DNA of 64,000 nucleotides from Halomonas sp. M4R1S46 (GCF_025725685.1 NZ_CP107008.1:3286001-3350000); one strand, 5' to 3'; shown: positions 17,590-29,044, counted from the first letter of the stretch. Notes: a model not told the origin generated them from the sequence alone. Numbers and translations are program-made.

Positions 17590-18405
17590 TCAGCCGGTGA
17601 CTTCCTCGACCGGCTCGATGCGTACCAGGTCCTCGTAGGCATGCCAGCTGGCATGACCGAGGACCGGCAGGATCAGGGCCAGGCCAATATAGAAGGTCGC
17701 CACCCCGACCAGCACACAGCCCGTGAGAATGGCGGCCCACAGCAGCATGGGGCGGAAGTTCTTGGCCACCGACCGGATACTCGCCTCGATCCCCTCCATG
17801 AAGGTCAGGTCCTGATCCATCAGGGTCGGAATCGCCACCACGCTGATGGTGAAGGCGCCGAAGGCCAGCACCGCCCCGATGGCCGTGCCCACCAGCAACA
17901 TGCCCAGTCCCTGGGGCGTGGTCAGCAGCGTCAGGTAGAGAGACTCCGGATCGGGCGCACCGAGCCCGAAGAACAGGGCGAACAGCAGGGTCGCCAGGCG
18001 GATCCAGGCGAGGAAGAAGATCATCATCATCACGCCCATCATCGCCAGCTGGCCGGCATGGCCCTTCCAGCCACCGAAGGCATCGCCCAGGGTGGGATCG
18101 CGTCCGGCCTCCAGGGCCCGGCTGATGCCATAGGAGCCCACCGCCACCAGGGGGCCGATGAACATGAAGCCGGCGATCAGCGGCAGCAACCAGTGCCACA
18201 GGCCCAGGGTGAAGGCACCGGCCGTGATGGCGATGCTCAACCCGACCCAGAACATGCCGTAGGCCAGGCTGACCGCCGTGGCGCGGCGAAAGTCCTCGAA
18301 GCCGGCCGCCAGCCAGGCTCGTGGCTTGTCCATGCCCACGGGGCGGATGGTGATCTTGACGTTGTGTGGCGCCTTGTCACGGCTTTTCGTGGCTGCTGCA
18401 CTCAT
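17590..18405 (-). CDS. DUF2189 integral membrane protein
   Basis: Membrane protein of 271 residues that matches the DUF2189 family: IRPVGMDKPRAWLAAGFEDF near the N-terminus, then about six hydrophobic segments (for example LAMMGVMMMIFFLAWIRLAT and GMLLVGTAIGAVLAFGAFTI). The family is common in Halomonas and Pseudomonas; its function is not known, and some members lie near cytochrome oxidase or stress genes. It is monocistronic, 134 bases upstream of the exported protein at 17454 on the same strand. I cannot assign a substrate. Confidence 0.8.
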   Translation of the reverse strand: MSAAATKSRDKAPHNVKITIRPVGMDKPRAWLAAGFEDFRRATAVSLAYGMFWVGLSIAITAGAFTLGLWHWLLPLIAGFMFIGPLVAVGSYGISRALEAGRDPTLGDAFGGWKGHAGQLAMMGVMMMIFFLAWIRLATLLFALFFGLGAPDPESLYLTLLTTPQGLGMLLVGTAIGAVLAFGAFTISVVAIPTLMDQDLTFMEGIEASIRSVAKNFRPMLLWAAILTGCVLVGVATFYIGLALILPVLGHASWHAYEDLVRIEPVEEVTG

Positions 18406-18581
18406 GGAGTCACCCCAGTTGCCGCCGATGGAGTCCCGGTGCTGCCGGGTCAGTCAGAGGTCGTATTCGGCCATCGGGCCCAATACGCGTTTCGTCCCTT
18501 AACACCTGGTTAATGTAGACGACGCCCTGCCATTCCGCCGATGTCGACACCGCCGTCCCCTCAACGCTGCACGGACCTAAA

Positions 18582-18615
18582 CGCGAACGCCCCCGACGGG
18601 GCGGGGGCGTTCGCG
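18582..18615 (-). terminator. Terminator of the TRAP-TAXI / universal stress operon
   Basis: A 13-bp perfect stem (CGCGAACGCCCCC with GGGGGCGTTCGCG) and 8-base loop lie about 20 bases after the stop of the universal stress gene. On the minus strand it is followed by TTTAGG. It fits an intrinsic terminator with a short T-run. Confidence 0.75.
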
Positions 18616-18636
18616 TCGGCCGGGACCGCGAGACGC

Positions 18637-19065
18637 TCAGCGCACGATCATCACCGATATCTTGCTGTGGTGCACCACGTGCTCGGCATTGGGGCCCAGC
18701 ACGTAGTCGGCGAACTTGCGCTTGTTGTGGGACGCCATGACGATCAGGTCGACCTCGAGCTTCTTGGCCGCCTTGATGATCGCCTCCCAGGGCGAACCGT
18801 CGACGATCACGCTCTGGACGGTGATGTCCTCCGGGACATTCTTCTGGATGAACTCGTGCTGGGCCTTCGTCACCGCCTCATGGGCCTTGGCGGCGAAATC
18901 CTCGGGGAAGTAGGCCCCCACCAGCGGCATCTGGTAATCGGGCAACACCGTCACCACATGCAGCGAGGCGCCGAAGCTGCGACACAGCGTCAGCGCCGTG
19001 GGCAGGGCCTTGCTCCAGGAGGCCTCCTCGTTGAGATCCACCGGTAGCAGTATCTTGCTGTACAT
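18637..19065 (-). CDS. UspA-family universal stress protein linked to a TRAP transporter (TeaD-like)
   Basis: Cytoplasmic universal stress protein of 142 residues. It starts MYSKILLPVDLNEE and ends with the nucleotide-binding pattern MASHNKRKFADYVLGPNAEH then VVHHSKISVMIV, an ATP-binding type (G-x2-G-x9-G-S/N-like). In Halomonas elongata, TeaD is such a protein encoded with the ectoine TRAP transporter TeaABC and limits its activity; here the partner is a TAXI-type TRAP permease 14 bases upstream, so a similar regulatory role is inferred. ATG 19065 is preferred to 19071 because AGGAGG stands 8 bases before it. Confidence 0.88.
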   Translation of the reverse strand: MYSKILLPVDLNEEASWSKALPTALTLCRSFGASLHVVTVLPDYQMPLVGAYFPEDFAAKAHEAVTKAQHEFIQKNVPEDITVQSVIVDGSPWEAIIKAAKKLEVDLIVMASHNKRKFADYVLGPNAEHVVHHSKISVMIVR

Positions 19066-19079
19066 GAGCATTACCTCCT

Positions 19080-21674
<2,595 letters not shown>

Positions 21675-21742
21675 AAGCATGCCCTGCTCTGCGTCGGTTG
21701 CCACAAGGTTGCGCCTGCGGTGCTGCCGGCAGCGCAAACGCA

Positions 21743-21771
21743 ATGCGCGGCCCTCGGCGAGGGCCGCGCAT
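21743..21771 (-). terminator. Hairpin between TAXI binding protein and permease
   Basis: Perfect 13-bp stem ATGCGCGGCCCTC / GAGGGCCGCGCAT with loop GGC, located after the binding-protein stop and before the permease start. No T-run on either side. It would allow more binding protein than permease, as seen at other binding-protein genes in this window. Confidence 0.65.
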
Positions 21772-21808
21772 CATTCAGCGAATATGCGGTGATCTCAGGC
21801 GTCGACGA

Positions 21809-22783
21809 TCACTCGATCCAACCCTGTTCGCGATAGTAGCGCGCGGCCCCCTCGTGAAGCGGGGCGGACAGCCCGGTGGTCACCATCTCCTGCGGATCGA
21901 GGTTCTCGAAGGCCGGGTGCAGGCGCTTGAAGCGATCGAAGTTGTCGAAGATCGCCTTGACGGTCTGGTAGACCACCTCCTCGTCGGTATCGGCATCGGT
22001 GACGAAGGTCGCGGCGACACCGAAGGTCTCGACGTCATCCGGGTTGCCCTTGTAGAGGCCGCCGGGGATGACCGACTTGGAATAGTAGGAATGCTCCTCG
22101 ACGATGCCGTCGATGGCCTCGCCAGTCAGGGGGATCAACCGGGCCTCGACGGTGGTGGTGGCCTCCTGGATGGAGCCGTTGGGGTGGCCCACCACGTAGA
22201 CCATGGCATCGACGTTGTTGTCGGCGAGCGCCGCGGCCTGCTCGGCGGCATCCAGCTGGGAGGCCAGCGAGAAGGTGTCCTCGGTCCAGCCCTTGGCGTC
22301 CATGACCACTTCCATGGTGTTGCGCTGGCCGGAGCCGGGGTTGCCGATATTGACGCGCTTGCCCTCCAGGTCGTCGAGGGTCTCGATACCGGAATCGGCA
22401 CGGGCCAGCAGGGTCAGCGGCTCGCCGTGCACGCGGAAGACGGCGCGCAGTTCCTCGTAGGCGTCACCCTCGAAGTTGCCGGTGCCGTTGTAGGCCTGGT
22501 ACTGCACGTCGGACTGCACCACGCCCATGTCCAGCTCGCCGGACTTGATGCCGTTGATGTTGGCCACGGAACCGCCGGTGGACGGTGCGTTGCACTTGAT
22601 GTCGGCATCCTCGAGGCGGTTGACCAGGCGGCAGACCGACTGGCCGACCACGTAGTAGACCCCGGTCTGCCCACCGGTACCGATGGTGATGAACTGTTCC
22701 TGGGCCACGGCCGGGGTGGAGAACATCGCGGCGCCGAGCAGTGCCCCGGAGAAGGCGGCGGCGGAGAAAGCATGACGTTTCAT
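21809..22783 (-). CDS. TAXI-family TRAP solute-binding protein
   Basis: Periplasmic protein of 324 residues. Signal peptide MKRHAFSAAAFSGALLGAAM ends near AVAQEQ. The mature N-terminus FITIGTGGQTGVYYVVGQSV and SGGSVANINGIKSGELDMG-like segment (STGGSVANINGIKSGELDMG) are hallmarks of TAXI proteins, which bind glutamate-like or other dicarboxylic ligands. AGAGG precedes ATG 22783; the upstream in-frame ATG at 22831 lacks a ribosome site. It is first in the operon with the fused permease and the universal stress protein. Confidence 0.93.
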   Translation of the reverse strand: MKRHAFSAAAFSGALLGAAMFSTPAVAQEQFITIGTGGQTGVYYVVGQSVCRLVNRLEDADIKCNAPSTGGSVANINGIKSGELDMGVVQSDVQYQAYNGTGNFEGDAYEELRAVFRVHGEPLTLLARADSGIETLDDLEGKRVNIGNPGSGQRNTMEVVMDAKGWTEDTFSLASQLDAAEQAAALADNNVDAMVYVVGHPNGSIQEATTTVEARLIPLTGEAIDGIVEEHSYYSKSVIPGGLYKGNPDDVETFGVAATFVTDADTDEEVVYQTVKAIFDNFDRFKRLHPAFENLDPQEMVTTGLSAPLHEGAARYYREQGWIE

Positions 22784-22969
22784 TGACACACCTCTTGACA
22801 TGTTGGGCATAGCGTTCGGTCGACGGTCCATCGTCAGCGACCGCCTGGGGCCGAACCGTACTCTTCTACTTTAGCGAAGAAACAGCTGTCTGATGAGGAA
22901 TTTTTCTTTCCGTGTCAGTCTAGTTGCCGCCAACGTTTAGGGCTCGTTAATTTCCCCGCCGTCCAGACG

Positions 22970-23001
22970 GCCCGGGCCCGGCATATCAGCCGGGCCCGGG
23001 C
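22970..23001 (-). terminator. Terminator-like hairpin after kamA
   Basis: Perfect 13-bp stem GCCCGGGCCCGGC / GCCGGGCCCGGGC with loop ATATCA, 21 bases beyond the kamA stop. Very stable; lacks a T-run but is well placed as the 3-prime end of the kamA transcript. Confidence 0.65.
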
Positions 23002-23022
23002 GCGTTGGTCATCGTGGCAGCC

Positions 23023-24411
23023 TCAGGAGGCCTTGGTGATCAGCGCCTGCTTGGCCTGCTTCATGGCGGCGAACTCGGCTTCAAAGAAGAACGCGTCCTC
23101 GCCCAGCGCCGGTTCCAGGTGATGGAGCCAGGTGGCCTCTTCGTCGTACCTGGCGAAGAACGGCCGCTGCACCCAGTCCGCGTCGCGGCCCTGGATGAAG
23201 CGCAGCACGAACACCTTCTCCCCGTGGATCTCCGTCACTCCCTGGATCTCCACCTTGCCCGGATCGGCCGACATGGACGGCCCGCGGGCGGTCCGCGCCA
23301 GGCCCGGCACCTGCTTCATCGCCTCGCGATAGATCTCCCAGGCGCGCACCAGCGGCACCTCGAAGTAGTGGCGGGCGCCGGTATCGCGCTCCACGAACAT
23401 GTAGTAGGGGATCATCCCCAGGCGCACCTGGGTGGTCCACATCCTCGTCCACTGCTCGGCATCGTCGTTGATGTGCTTGAGCAGCGGCGCCTGGGTGCGG
23501 ATCTCGGCGCCGGTGGCGCGGATGCGACGGATCGCCTCGCGGCAGATCGGCGTGTCCATCTCGCGCCAGTGGTTGAAGTGCGCCATGAAGGCGACATGCT
23601 TGCCCGCCTCGGTCAGCTCACGGAACAGCTCGAGAATGTCCTCGGCGTCCGGGTCGGTGACGAAGCGATAGGGCCAGAAGGTCAGGCTCTTGGTGCCGAT
23701 GCGGATGTCCTGCACATGGTCCAGCGCCGGGGTCATCAGGCCTTCCAGGTACTGGCGCAGGTGCTTGGCCTTCATCACCATGGGATCGCCGCCGGTCATC
23801 AAGAGGTCGGTGACCTCGGTGTGCTCGGCGAGGTAGCGATGCAGCGAAGTCGCTTCGCTGGAGGCGAACTTGAGGTCCTTGTCGCCGACGAACTGCGCCC
23901 AGCGGAAGCAGAAGGTGCAGTAGCTGTGGCAGACCTGTCCCTGGCTGGGAAAGAACAGCACCGTCTCGCGGTACTTGTGCTGCATGCCCGGCAGGGGCTC
24001 GCCGTCGAGCATCGGCAGGTTGAGATCCATCTGGCCGGCCGGGTGGGGGTTGAGCTCCTCGCGGATCCGCTCGATCACCGGCTTGAGCTCGGCCGGCGAG
24101 GCCTCCCGGGCCATCAGCGCGGCGACCTCGTCGAAATGCGCCGGCTTGAGCATGCCGCGCTGGGGAAAGGTGAGCTGGAAGACCGGGTCGTCGGGCACCC
24201 GCGCCCAGTCGATCAGCTCGTCGATCACGTATTCGTTGACGCGAAACGGCAGCACCTGGCTGACCACCCGCATGTCGAAGCGCAGCGCCTCGGGCAGCTG
24301 CTTGAGCGCCTCGATCTTGTCGAGCTGGCGATGGGTATAGACCTTGAACTGCCGGGCCTCGAAGGCTTCGGCACGGGGATCGCCGAGTTCCAGGGTCACA
24401 CGCTGATTCAT
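23023..24411 (-). CDS. kamA: KamA-family radical SAM 2,3-aminomutase
   Basis: Radical S-adenosylmethionine enzyme of 462 residues. The iron-sulfur motif is CHSYCTFCFRW (Cys161, 165, 168), followed by LLMTGGDPMVMKAKHLRQYL, the PLP/SAM segment of lysine 2,3-aminomutases, and a putative PLP Lys386 in SADPGKVEI. It is longer than EpmB (about 340) and the clostridial enzyme (about 416). Members convert an alpha-amino acid to its beta-isomer (lysine to beta-lysine, or glutamate to beta-glutamate). No acetyltransferase AblB is adjacent, and the DPGK context differs from the usual GGGGK, so the substrate is open. GGAGGAG precedes the ATG. It is divergent from the hydrolase at 24735 across 323 bases. 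Confidence 0.85.
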   Translation of the reverse strand: MNQRVTLELGDPRAEAFEARQFKVYTHRQLDKIEALKQLPEALRFDMRVVSQVLPFRVNEYVIDELIDWARVPDDPVFQLTFPQRGMLKPAHFDEVAALMAREASPAELKPVIERIREELNPHPAGQMDLNLPMLDGEPLPGMQHKYRETVLFFPSQGQVCHSYCTFCFRWAQFVGDKDLKFASSEATSLHRYLAEHTEVTDLLMTGGDPMVMKAKHLRQYLEGLMTPALDHVQDIRIGTKSLTFWPYRFVTDPDAEDILELFRELTEAGKHVAFMAHFNHWREMDTPICREAIRRIRATGAEIRTQAPLLKHINDDAEQWTRMWTTQVRLGMIPYYMFVERDTGARHYFEVPLVRAWEIYREAMKQVPGLARTARGPSMSADPGKVEIQGVTEIHGEKVFVLRFIQGRDADWVQRPFFARYDEEATWLHHLEPALGEDAFFFEAEFAAMKQAKQALITKAS

Positions 24412-24734
24412 GCCATCTCCTCCATTGTTCTGTCACGGCCGGCGTGGGACGCATCCCATCGGTGCCCCATCACGCGGGGCATGCCGTGGCCTGGGCAAGG
24501 GGGCTGGTAGTGGTACAGCGCAAGAGGAGGGGTTGCAAGTATTGGCGTACAATTGCAACGAATGTCTCGAAAACATCGCCATTTTGCAACCAATCGTTCA
24601 TGAGCAGCGCAACCGGGCGCCGGGGCGAGCCGCGCCCGGGGTCGGCGGCCAAGGGGGCGAGGGGCCCGCGCCGGCGCAAACCGCGATACGCTGGAAGGAC
24701 ACCCCGTCGGGCCCCGTGTCGCCGGAGGAGCCGC
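24412..24734. promoter_or_regulatory. Divergent promoter region with three TTGCAAC boxes
   Basis: 323 bases between kamA (minus) and the nitrilase-family gene (plus). It contains GTTGCAA at 24532-24538 and TTGCAAC at 24553-24559 and 24594-24600. Starts are 21 and 41 bases apart, close to two and four helical turns, so a regulator could bind them on one face. No sigma-70 pair stands out. The rest is GC-rich with nothing else recognisable. Confidence 0.55.
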
Positions 24735-25559
24735 ATGAACCTGCTCGCCTGCCAGATCGCCATTCCCCGCACCCGCTGTCGCGGTGATCAGCTCAGCCAT
24801 CTGCGCACCCTGTGCCGCCGCCTGCGGGCCGCCTGTCGGGAGCGGGTGCCGGACCTGATCGTGCTGCCGGAGCTTGCCGCCCAGGAATACGGCAACGGCG
24901 CCTTCGCCTGCCTGCGCGACCTCGACGATGACGGACGGGGACCGGTGACGGGGACCTTCGCCGAGCTGGCCCGCGAGCTCGGCTGCCATATCGCCGTGGG
25001 CGTGGCGCGTCGGGACGGTGAGCGTCACCATATCAGCCAGCTGCTGCTGGGCCCCGACGGGGAACTCGCCGGTGTCTACGACAAGCTGCATTGTGCCCAA
25101 TTCGGCGCCTCGGCGGAGGCCGCCCACTTCGCTCCGGGCAAGCACCTGCTGGTCACCGAGATCGCCGGCTGGCGCCTGGGGGTGATGATCTGCTATGACC
25201 TGCGCTTCCCCGAGCTCGCCCGGCGGATGGCCGAGCTCGGGGTCGAACTGATGCTGCACCCCGTGGCCTTCACCCGGGACTTTTCCTTCGTCAGCTGGCA
25301 CGCCTTCGTCATCGCCCGGGCCATGGAGAACCAGTGCTACTGGCTGAGCCTGAACCGGGCCGGCGAGGCGTGGGGACATTCCCTCTTCTGCCCGCCGCTG
25401 GTCGACGAGGATCACCCGGTCATGACGTTTGGCCCCGAGGAAACGCTGCGTTGGCTGTACCTGGACCGCACGGCCCTGATCGATGCCCGCGCGCGGCTGC
25501 CCCTGGCCCAGGATCGCCGTGACGACCTTGCCTCCCTGCAGGCCTGGACACCAGACTAA
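24735..25559 (+). CDS. Carbon-nitrogen hydrolase (nitrilase superfamily)
   Basis: Cytoplasmic hydrolase of 274 residues. The catalytic triad is Glu46 (VLPELAAQEYG), Lys117 (YDKLHCAQFG) and Cys153 (MICYDLRFPELAR), as in omega-amidases, carbamoylases and related amidases. It ends with the family-typical GHSLFCPPLVDEDHPVMTFG region. GGAGGAG stands just before ATG 24735. It is divergent from kamA and only 36 bases before the macro-domain gene. Amidase action on an amide or carbamoyl compound is likely; a link to the aminomutase product is possible but unproven. Confidence 0.88.
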   Translation: MNLLACQIAIPRTRCRGDQLSHLRTLCRRLRAACRERVPDLIVLPELAAQEYGNGAFACLRDLDDDGRGPVTGTFAELARELGCHIAVGVARRDGERHHISQLLLGPDGELAGVYDKLHCAQFGASAEAAHFAPGKHLLVTEIAGWRLGVMICYDLRFPELARRMAELGVELMLHPVAFTRDFSFVSWHAFVIARAMENQCYWLSLNRAGEAWGHSLFCPPLVDEDHPVMTFGPEETLRWLYLDRTALIDARARLPLAQDRRDDLASLQAWTPD

Positions 25560-25595
25560 TGGATGCCCCATGAGCGAATCCTCGAGGAGAGCGAG

Positions 25596-26132
25596 ATGAA
25601 CGCGTCCGCGTCCCGCATCGAGTGCTGCCAGGGCGATATCGCCCGCCAGGATGACATGGTCGCCGTGGTCAACGCGGCCAATGCCCAGCTACGCCCCGGC
25701 GGCGGCGTGGCCGGCGCCCTGCACCGGGCCGCCGGTCCCGAGCTGGCCGAGGCCGGCCGCCCCCTGGCCCCCCTCCACCCGGGCCAGGCCGTGCTCACCG
25801 AAGCCTTCGGCCTGCCCAACCGCCATGTGATCCACTGCCTGGGCCCGGTCTACGGCGTCGACGAGCCCTCCGACGAGCTGCTCGCCGCCTGCTATCGCCA
25901 TGCCCTGCAACTGGCGGAGCAGCACGGCATCGAGAGCCTCGCCTTTCCGGCCCTGTCCACCGGCGCCTTCGGCTACCCGGCCGCGGAGGCCGCCCGCATC
26001 GCGCTGGCCACGGTGATGGACACCCTGCCCGATTGCCCCTCGGTGCGCCGGGTACGCTTCGTGCTGTTCGATGCCGAGAGCGCCGAGCTGCACCGCCGCA
26101 CTCTGGCCAGTCTGGAGCACGGCGCCGGCTAG
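25596..26132 (+). CDS. Macro-domain protein (ADP-ribose / O-acetyl-ADP-ribose hydrolase type)
   Basis: Small cytoplasmic protein of 178 residues made of one macro domain. The ADP-ribose-binding motifs are VVNAANAQLRPGGGVAGALH, the glycine loop HVIHCLGPVYG, and FPALSTGAFGYPAAEAARI. Such proteins hydrolyse O-acetyl-ADP-ribose or remove ADP-ribose from proteins (YmdB/MacroD-like). ATG 25596 is chosen because GAGGAGAGC precedes it; ATG 25563 would add 11 residues with a poor ribosome site. It follows the nitrilase-family gene by 36 bases, probably one transcript. Confidence 0.92.
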   Translation: MNASASRIECCQGDIARQDDMVAVVNAANAQLRPGGGVAGALHRAAGPELAEAGRPLAPLHPGQAVLTEAFGLPNRHVIHCLGPVYGVDEPSDELLAACYRHALQLAEQHGIESLAFPALSTGAFGYPAAEAARIALATVMDTLPDCPSVRRVRFVLFDAESAELHRRTLASLEHGAG

Positions 26133-26199
26133 CAGCGAGCCGCCGGCCCACCTCGTCGGTGCGGGCGGCGCTCGAAAGGCGCGACGCCCTCCCCCACGG

Positions 26200-27495
26200 C
26201 TAGACGTTGTAGCCCAGCACGCCGGGGAGCCACAGGGCGATGGCCGGGAAGGCCACCACCAGGGCCAGGGCCGCGGCCATGGCGACCACGAACACCAGCG
26301 CCCAGCCCAGGGTCTGCTCCAGGCGGACCCGGGCCACCTCGGTGGTGACCATCAGATTGACCGCCACCGGCGGCGTGAACTGGCCGATGGCGATGTTCAT
26401 CGCCATCAGGATGCCGAACCAGACGGGATTCCAGCCGAAGTGCTGCATCACCGGCACCAGGATCGGCATCATGATCAGGTAGATGGAGATGGCATCGAGC
26501 AGCATCCCGGCCACCAGCACCGCCAGCATGATCAGCAGCAGCAACAGGGTGCCGTCGTCGGACAGGCCGATCACTCCCTCTGCCAGATGGCGGAAGGTGC
26601 CCAGCATGGTGCCGGCCCAGGCGAAGATGCCGGCCAGCGCGATGATCAGCATCACCACGCCGGAAATCACCGCCGCCTCGCCGAGCAGCCGCCAGAGGTC
26701 GCGCCAGCCGAGCTCGCGGGTCAGCCACAGGCCCACGACCACGCCATAGGCCACCGCCACCACCGCCGCCTCGGTGGGCGTGAAGAGCCCGCTGCGCAGT
26801 CCCCCCAGGATCAGCACCGGGGCAAACAGCGCCGGGATGGCCTGGCGAAAGCTGGCGCCGAGTGGCGGGCGGGCGACGTCCTCCGGTGCCTCCCAGCGAT
26901 GGTGTCGCGACAGCCACCAGGCCGGTACCAGCAGCGCCGCTCCGGCCAGCATTCCCGGGAACAGGCCGGCGGCGAACAGTGCCCGCAGGTCCACCCCCGG
27001 CACCACGATGGAATACAGGATCAGCGCCACCGACGGCGGGATCAGGATCGCCGTGGAGGCGGAGGCCGCGATCAGGGTCGCCGAGAAGGGCCGCGGGTAG
27101 CCGGCCCGGGTCATGCTGGGCAGCATCACCATGGCCACGGCTGCCGCGTCGGCGGGGCCGGAGCCGCTCATGCCGCCCATGAGCATGCACACCAGCACCG
27201 CCACCAGCGCCAGGCCACCGTGGCGCGGGCCGATCAGCGCCTGGGCGAAACGCACCAGGCGTGCCGCCACCCCGGCGCGCTCGAAGATCAGCCCGGTGAG
27301 GATGAACAACGGGATGGCGATCAGCGGGTACTTGGCAACGCTGTTGTAGGTGTTGGTGCCCAGCGTCGCCAGCATCGCCGGCGACAGCCCGGCGACGATG
27401 CCCACCGCGCCGGAAAGCCCCAGCGAGAAGGCCACCGGCACCCCGGCGATGAGCAGGCCGGCGAAGGACAGCAGCATCCACAGGTCAGGACTCAT
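26200..27495 (-). CDS. TRAP transporter large permease (DctM)
   Basis: Large TRAP subunit of 431 residues with about 12 membrane segments. Typical DctM blocks: VPVAFSLGLSGAVGIV, MGGMSGSGPADAAAVAMVML, IPPSVALILYSIVVPGVDLR and a C-terminal TPPVAVNLMVTTEVA. It forms the sodium-coupled channel with DctQ (27485) and the binding protein at 28034. It overlaps dctQ by 11 bases. Substrate is likely an organic acid; the neighbouring GTATAC operator links it to the ureide regulon. Confidence 0.93.
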   Translation of the reverse strand: MSPDLWMLLSFAGLLIAGVPVAFSLGLSGAVGIVAGLSPAMLATLGTNTYNSVAKYPLIAIPLFILTGLIFERAGVAARLVRFAQALIGPRHGGLALVAVLVCMLMGGMSGSGPADAAAVAMVMLPSMTRAGYPRPFSATLIAASASTAILIPPSVALILYSIVVPGVDLRALFAAGLFPGMLAGAALLVPAWWLSRHHRWEAPEDVARPPLGASFRQAIPALFAPVLILGGLRSGLFTPTEAAVVAVAYGVVVGLWLTRELGWRDLWRLLGEAAVISGVVMLIIALAGIFAWAGTMLGTFRHLAEGVIGLSDDGTLLLLLIMLAVLVAGMLLDAISIYLIMMPILVPVMQHFGWNPVWFGILMAMNIAIGQFTPPVAVNLMVTTEVARVRLEQTLGWALVFVVAMAAALALVVAFPAIALWLPGVLGYNV

Positions 27496-27961
27496 CGTCG
27501 AGCCTCCCCCGCAGCCGATCGAGGGTCTGCTGGCACTGACGCCACAGCATCAGCCCGGCGAGCAGCGGCAGCCACACCAGGTACCACCACTGGGGCAGCC
27601 CCAGGCCCGGCGACAGCGTCTCCCACTGGTATTCCTGCCAGGCCAGCCTGGCGCCGAACCAGGCGATCAGCCCCAGCACGACCAGGCCACACAGGCCCTG
27701 GAAGAGGATCAGCACACGCCGCGGCCCGGGTGGCAGGGCCCGCTCCAGCAGGCCGATGCGGATATGGCGATGGCCACGCAGGGCCACCGAGGCGCCGGCG
27801 AAGGTCAGCAACACCAGCAGGAACACCGAGAATTCCTCGGTGAAGGCGAAGGAGGCGTCGGTGATATAGCGCACCACCACGTTGGCCAGGCTGATCAGGC
27901 CGATGACCAGGATCGCCAGGGTCGCGAGCACGCGCTCGCATCGTGCATCCGGACGTTTCAT
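27485..27961 (-). CDS. TRAP transporter small permease (DctQ)
   Basis: Small TRAP subunit of 158 residues with four hydrophobic helices. Typical DctQ features: ANVVVRYITDASFAFTEEFS after helix 1 and GHRHIRIGLLERALPPGPRR in the middle loop. It sits between the binding protein (73 bases upstream, separated by a hairpin) and dctM (11-base overlap). The start MKRPDARCERVLATLAILVI gives a normal N-terminus. Confidence 0.9.
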   Translation of the reverse strand: MKRPDARCERVLATLAILVIGLISLANVVVRYITDASFAFTEEFSVFLLVLLTFAGASVALRGHRHIRIGLLERALPPGPRRVLILFQGLCGLVVLGLIAWFGARLAWQEYQWETLSPGLGLPQWWYLVWLPLLAGLMLWRQCQQTLDRLRGRLDDES

Positions 27962-27996
27962 GACGAGGCAACAGGACCGAAGAGGGTAAATCGACG

Positions 27997-28017
27997 GCGC
28001 CCGGGCTAGCCGGGCGC
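27997..28017 (-). terminator. Hairpin between dctP and dctQ of the first TRAP operon
   Basis: Stem GCGCCCGG / CCGGGCGC with a 5-base loop, between the binding-protein stop (28034) and the dctQ start (27961). It matches the hairpins found after other binding-protein genes here. Confidence 0.5.
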
Positions 28018-28033
28018 GTTCGAGGGGGCTCGC

Positions 28034-29044
28034 TCAGGGCGCGTCGATATCGTGCCGGGCCGCCTCCACGATGTCCTCGCCGATGCGCGGCACCCAGTCG
28101 TCGTGGACGCTCTCAGTGGCCTCGACGAAGGCCCGGTGCTGGGCCTCGTCCAGCTCGGTGACGGTCACGCCGCGCTCGCGGATCGCCGCCAGGCGATCGG
28201 CCTCCTCCTCACGCGTCTTGGCGATCTCCCAGGCGCCGGCCTCGACGGCCGTCTCGCGCAGCATCTCGCGCTGCGCCTCGGAGAGCGAGCCCCACACCTG
28301 GCGGTTGGCGGCGAACACCAGCGGGTCGTTCATGTAGTTCCACAGGGTCAGGTGGGTCTGCCCCACCTGATCGATGCGCGCCACGTCGAACACCGACAGC
28401 GGGTTCTCCTGGCCGTCCACGGCGCCGGTGGTCAACGCCGGCTTGGCATCGGCCCAGCTCATCTGGGTGGGATTGGCGCCCAGGGCGGTGAAGGTGTCCT
28501 GGAAGAGCGGCGAGCCCACCACCCGGATCTTCAGCCCGTCGAGGTCGGCCGGCTCGTCGATGGCGCCGCGGGAGTTGGACAGCTGGCGGAAGCCGTTCTC
28601 GCCCCAGGCCAGCGGCACTACCCCCTTGTCCTCGATGGCGGAGAAGATCATCTCGCCGGCCTCGCCGCCGGTGACGGCGTCGACGGCCGCCTCGTCGGGC
28701 AGGAAGAAGGGCAGCGAGAAGAGGTTCAACGCCGGCACCTGGGGCGACCAGTTGATGGTCGAGCCCACCGCGAGATCGATCAGCCCGGAACGCATGGCCG
28801 AGAACTCCCGTGTCTGGTCGCCGCTGACCAGTTGGGCATTGGGGTAGACGCGCAACGTCAGCTCACCGTCGGAGCGCTCTTCCACCAGATCGGCCCACTT
28901 CTGGGCGGCCTGGCCCCAGGGGAAGGCATCGGGGAGCACGGTGGAAACGGACAGCTCGCGGGCCTGGGCCGTCAGGGCCGAGGTCAGGAGGGCGGCACCG
29001 GCCAGGGTGGCGGCGAGTCGGGGCAGGGAGCGCATCATCGGCAT
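28034..29044 (-). CDS. TRAP transporter solute-binding protein (DctP)
   Basis: Periplasmic DctP-type protein of 336 residues. Signal peptide MPMMRSLPRLAATLAGAALL is cleaved near AQARELSVS. Family motifs: QLVSGDQTREFSAMRSGLID, LAWGENGFRQLSNSRGAI, and the ligand-arginine region LDGLKIRVVGSPLFQDTFTA followed by TTGAVDGQENPL. AAGGA precedes ATG 29044. Upstream is a 319-base divergent region with TGTATACA palindromes shared with the Tsx-like gene. The ligand is unknown; co-regulation with ureide and glyoxylate genes suggests a related acid. Confidence 0.92.
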   Translation of the reverse strand: MPMMRSLPRLAATLAGAALLTSALTAQARELSVSTVLPDAFPWGQAAQKWADLVEERSDGELTLRVYPNAQLVSGDQTREFSAMRSGLIDLAVGSTINWSPQVPALNLFSLPFFLPDEAAVDAVTGGEAGEMIFSAIEDKGVVPLAWGENGFRQLSNSRGAIDEPADLDGLKIRVVGSPLFQDTFTALGANPTQMSWADAKPALTTGAVDGQENPLSVFDVARIDQVGQTHLTLWNYMNDPLVFAANRQVWGSLSEAQREMLRETAVEAGAWEIAKTREEEADRLAAIRERGVTVTELDEAQHRAFVEATESVHDDWVPRIGEDIVEAARHDIDAP

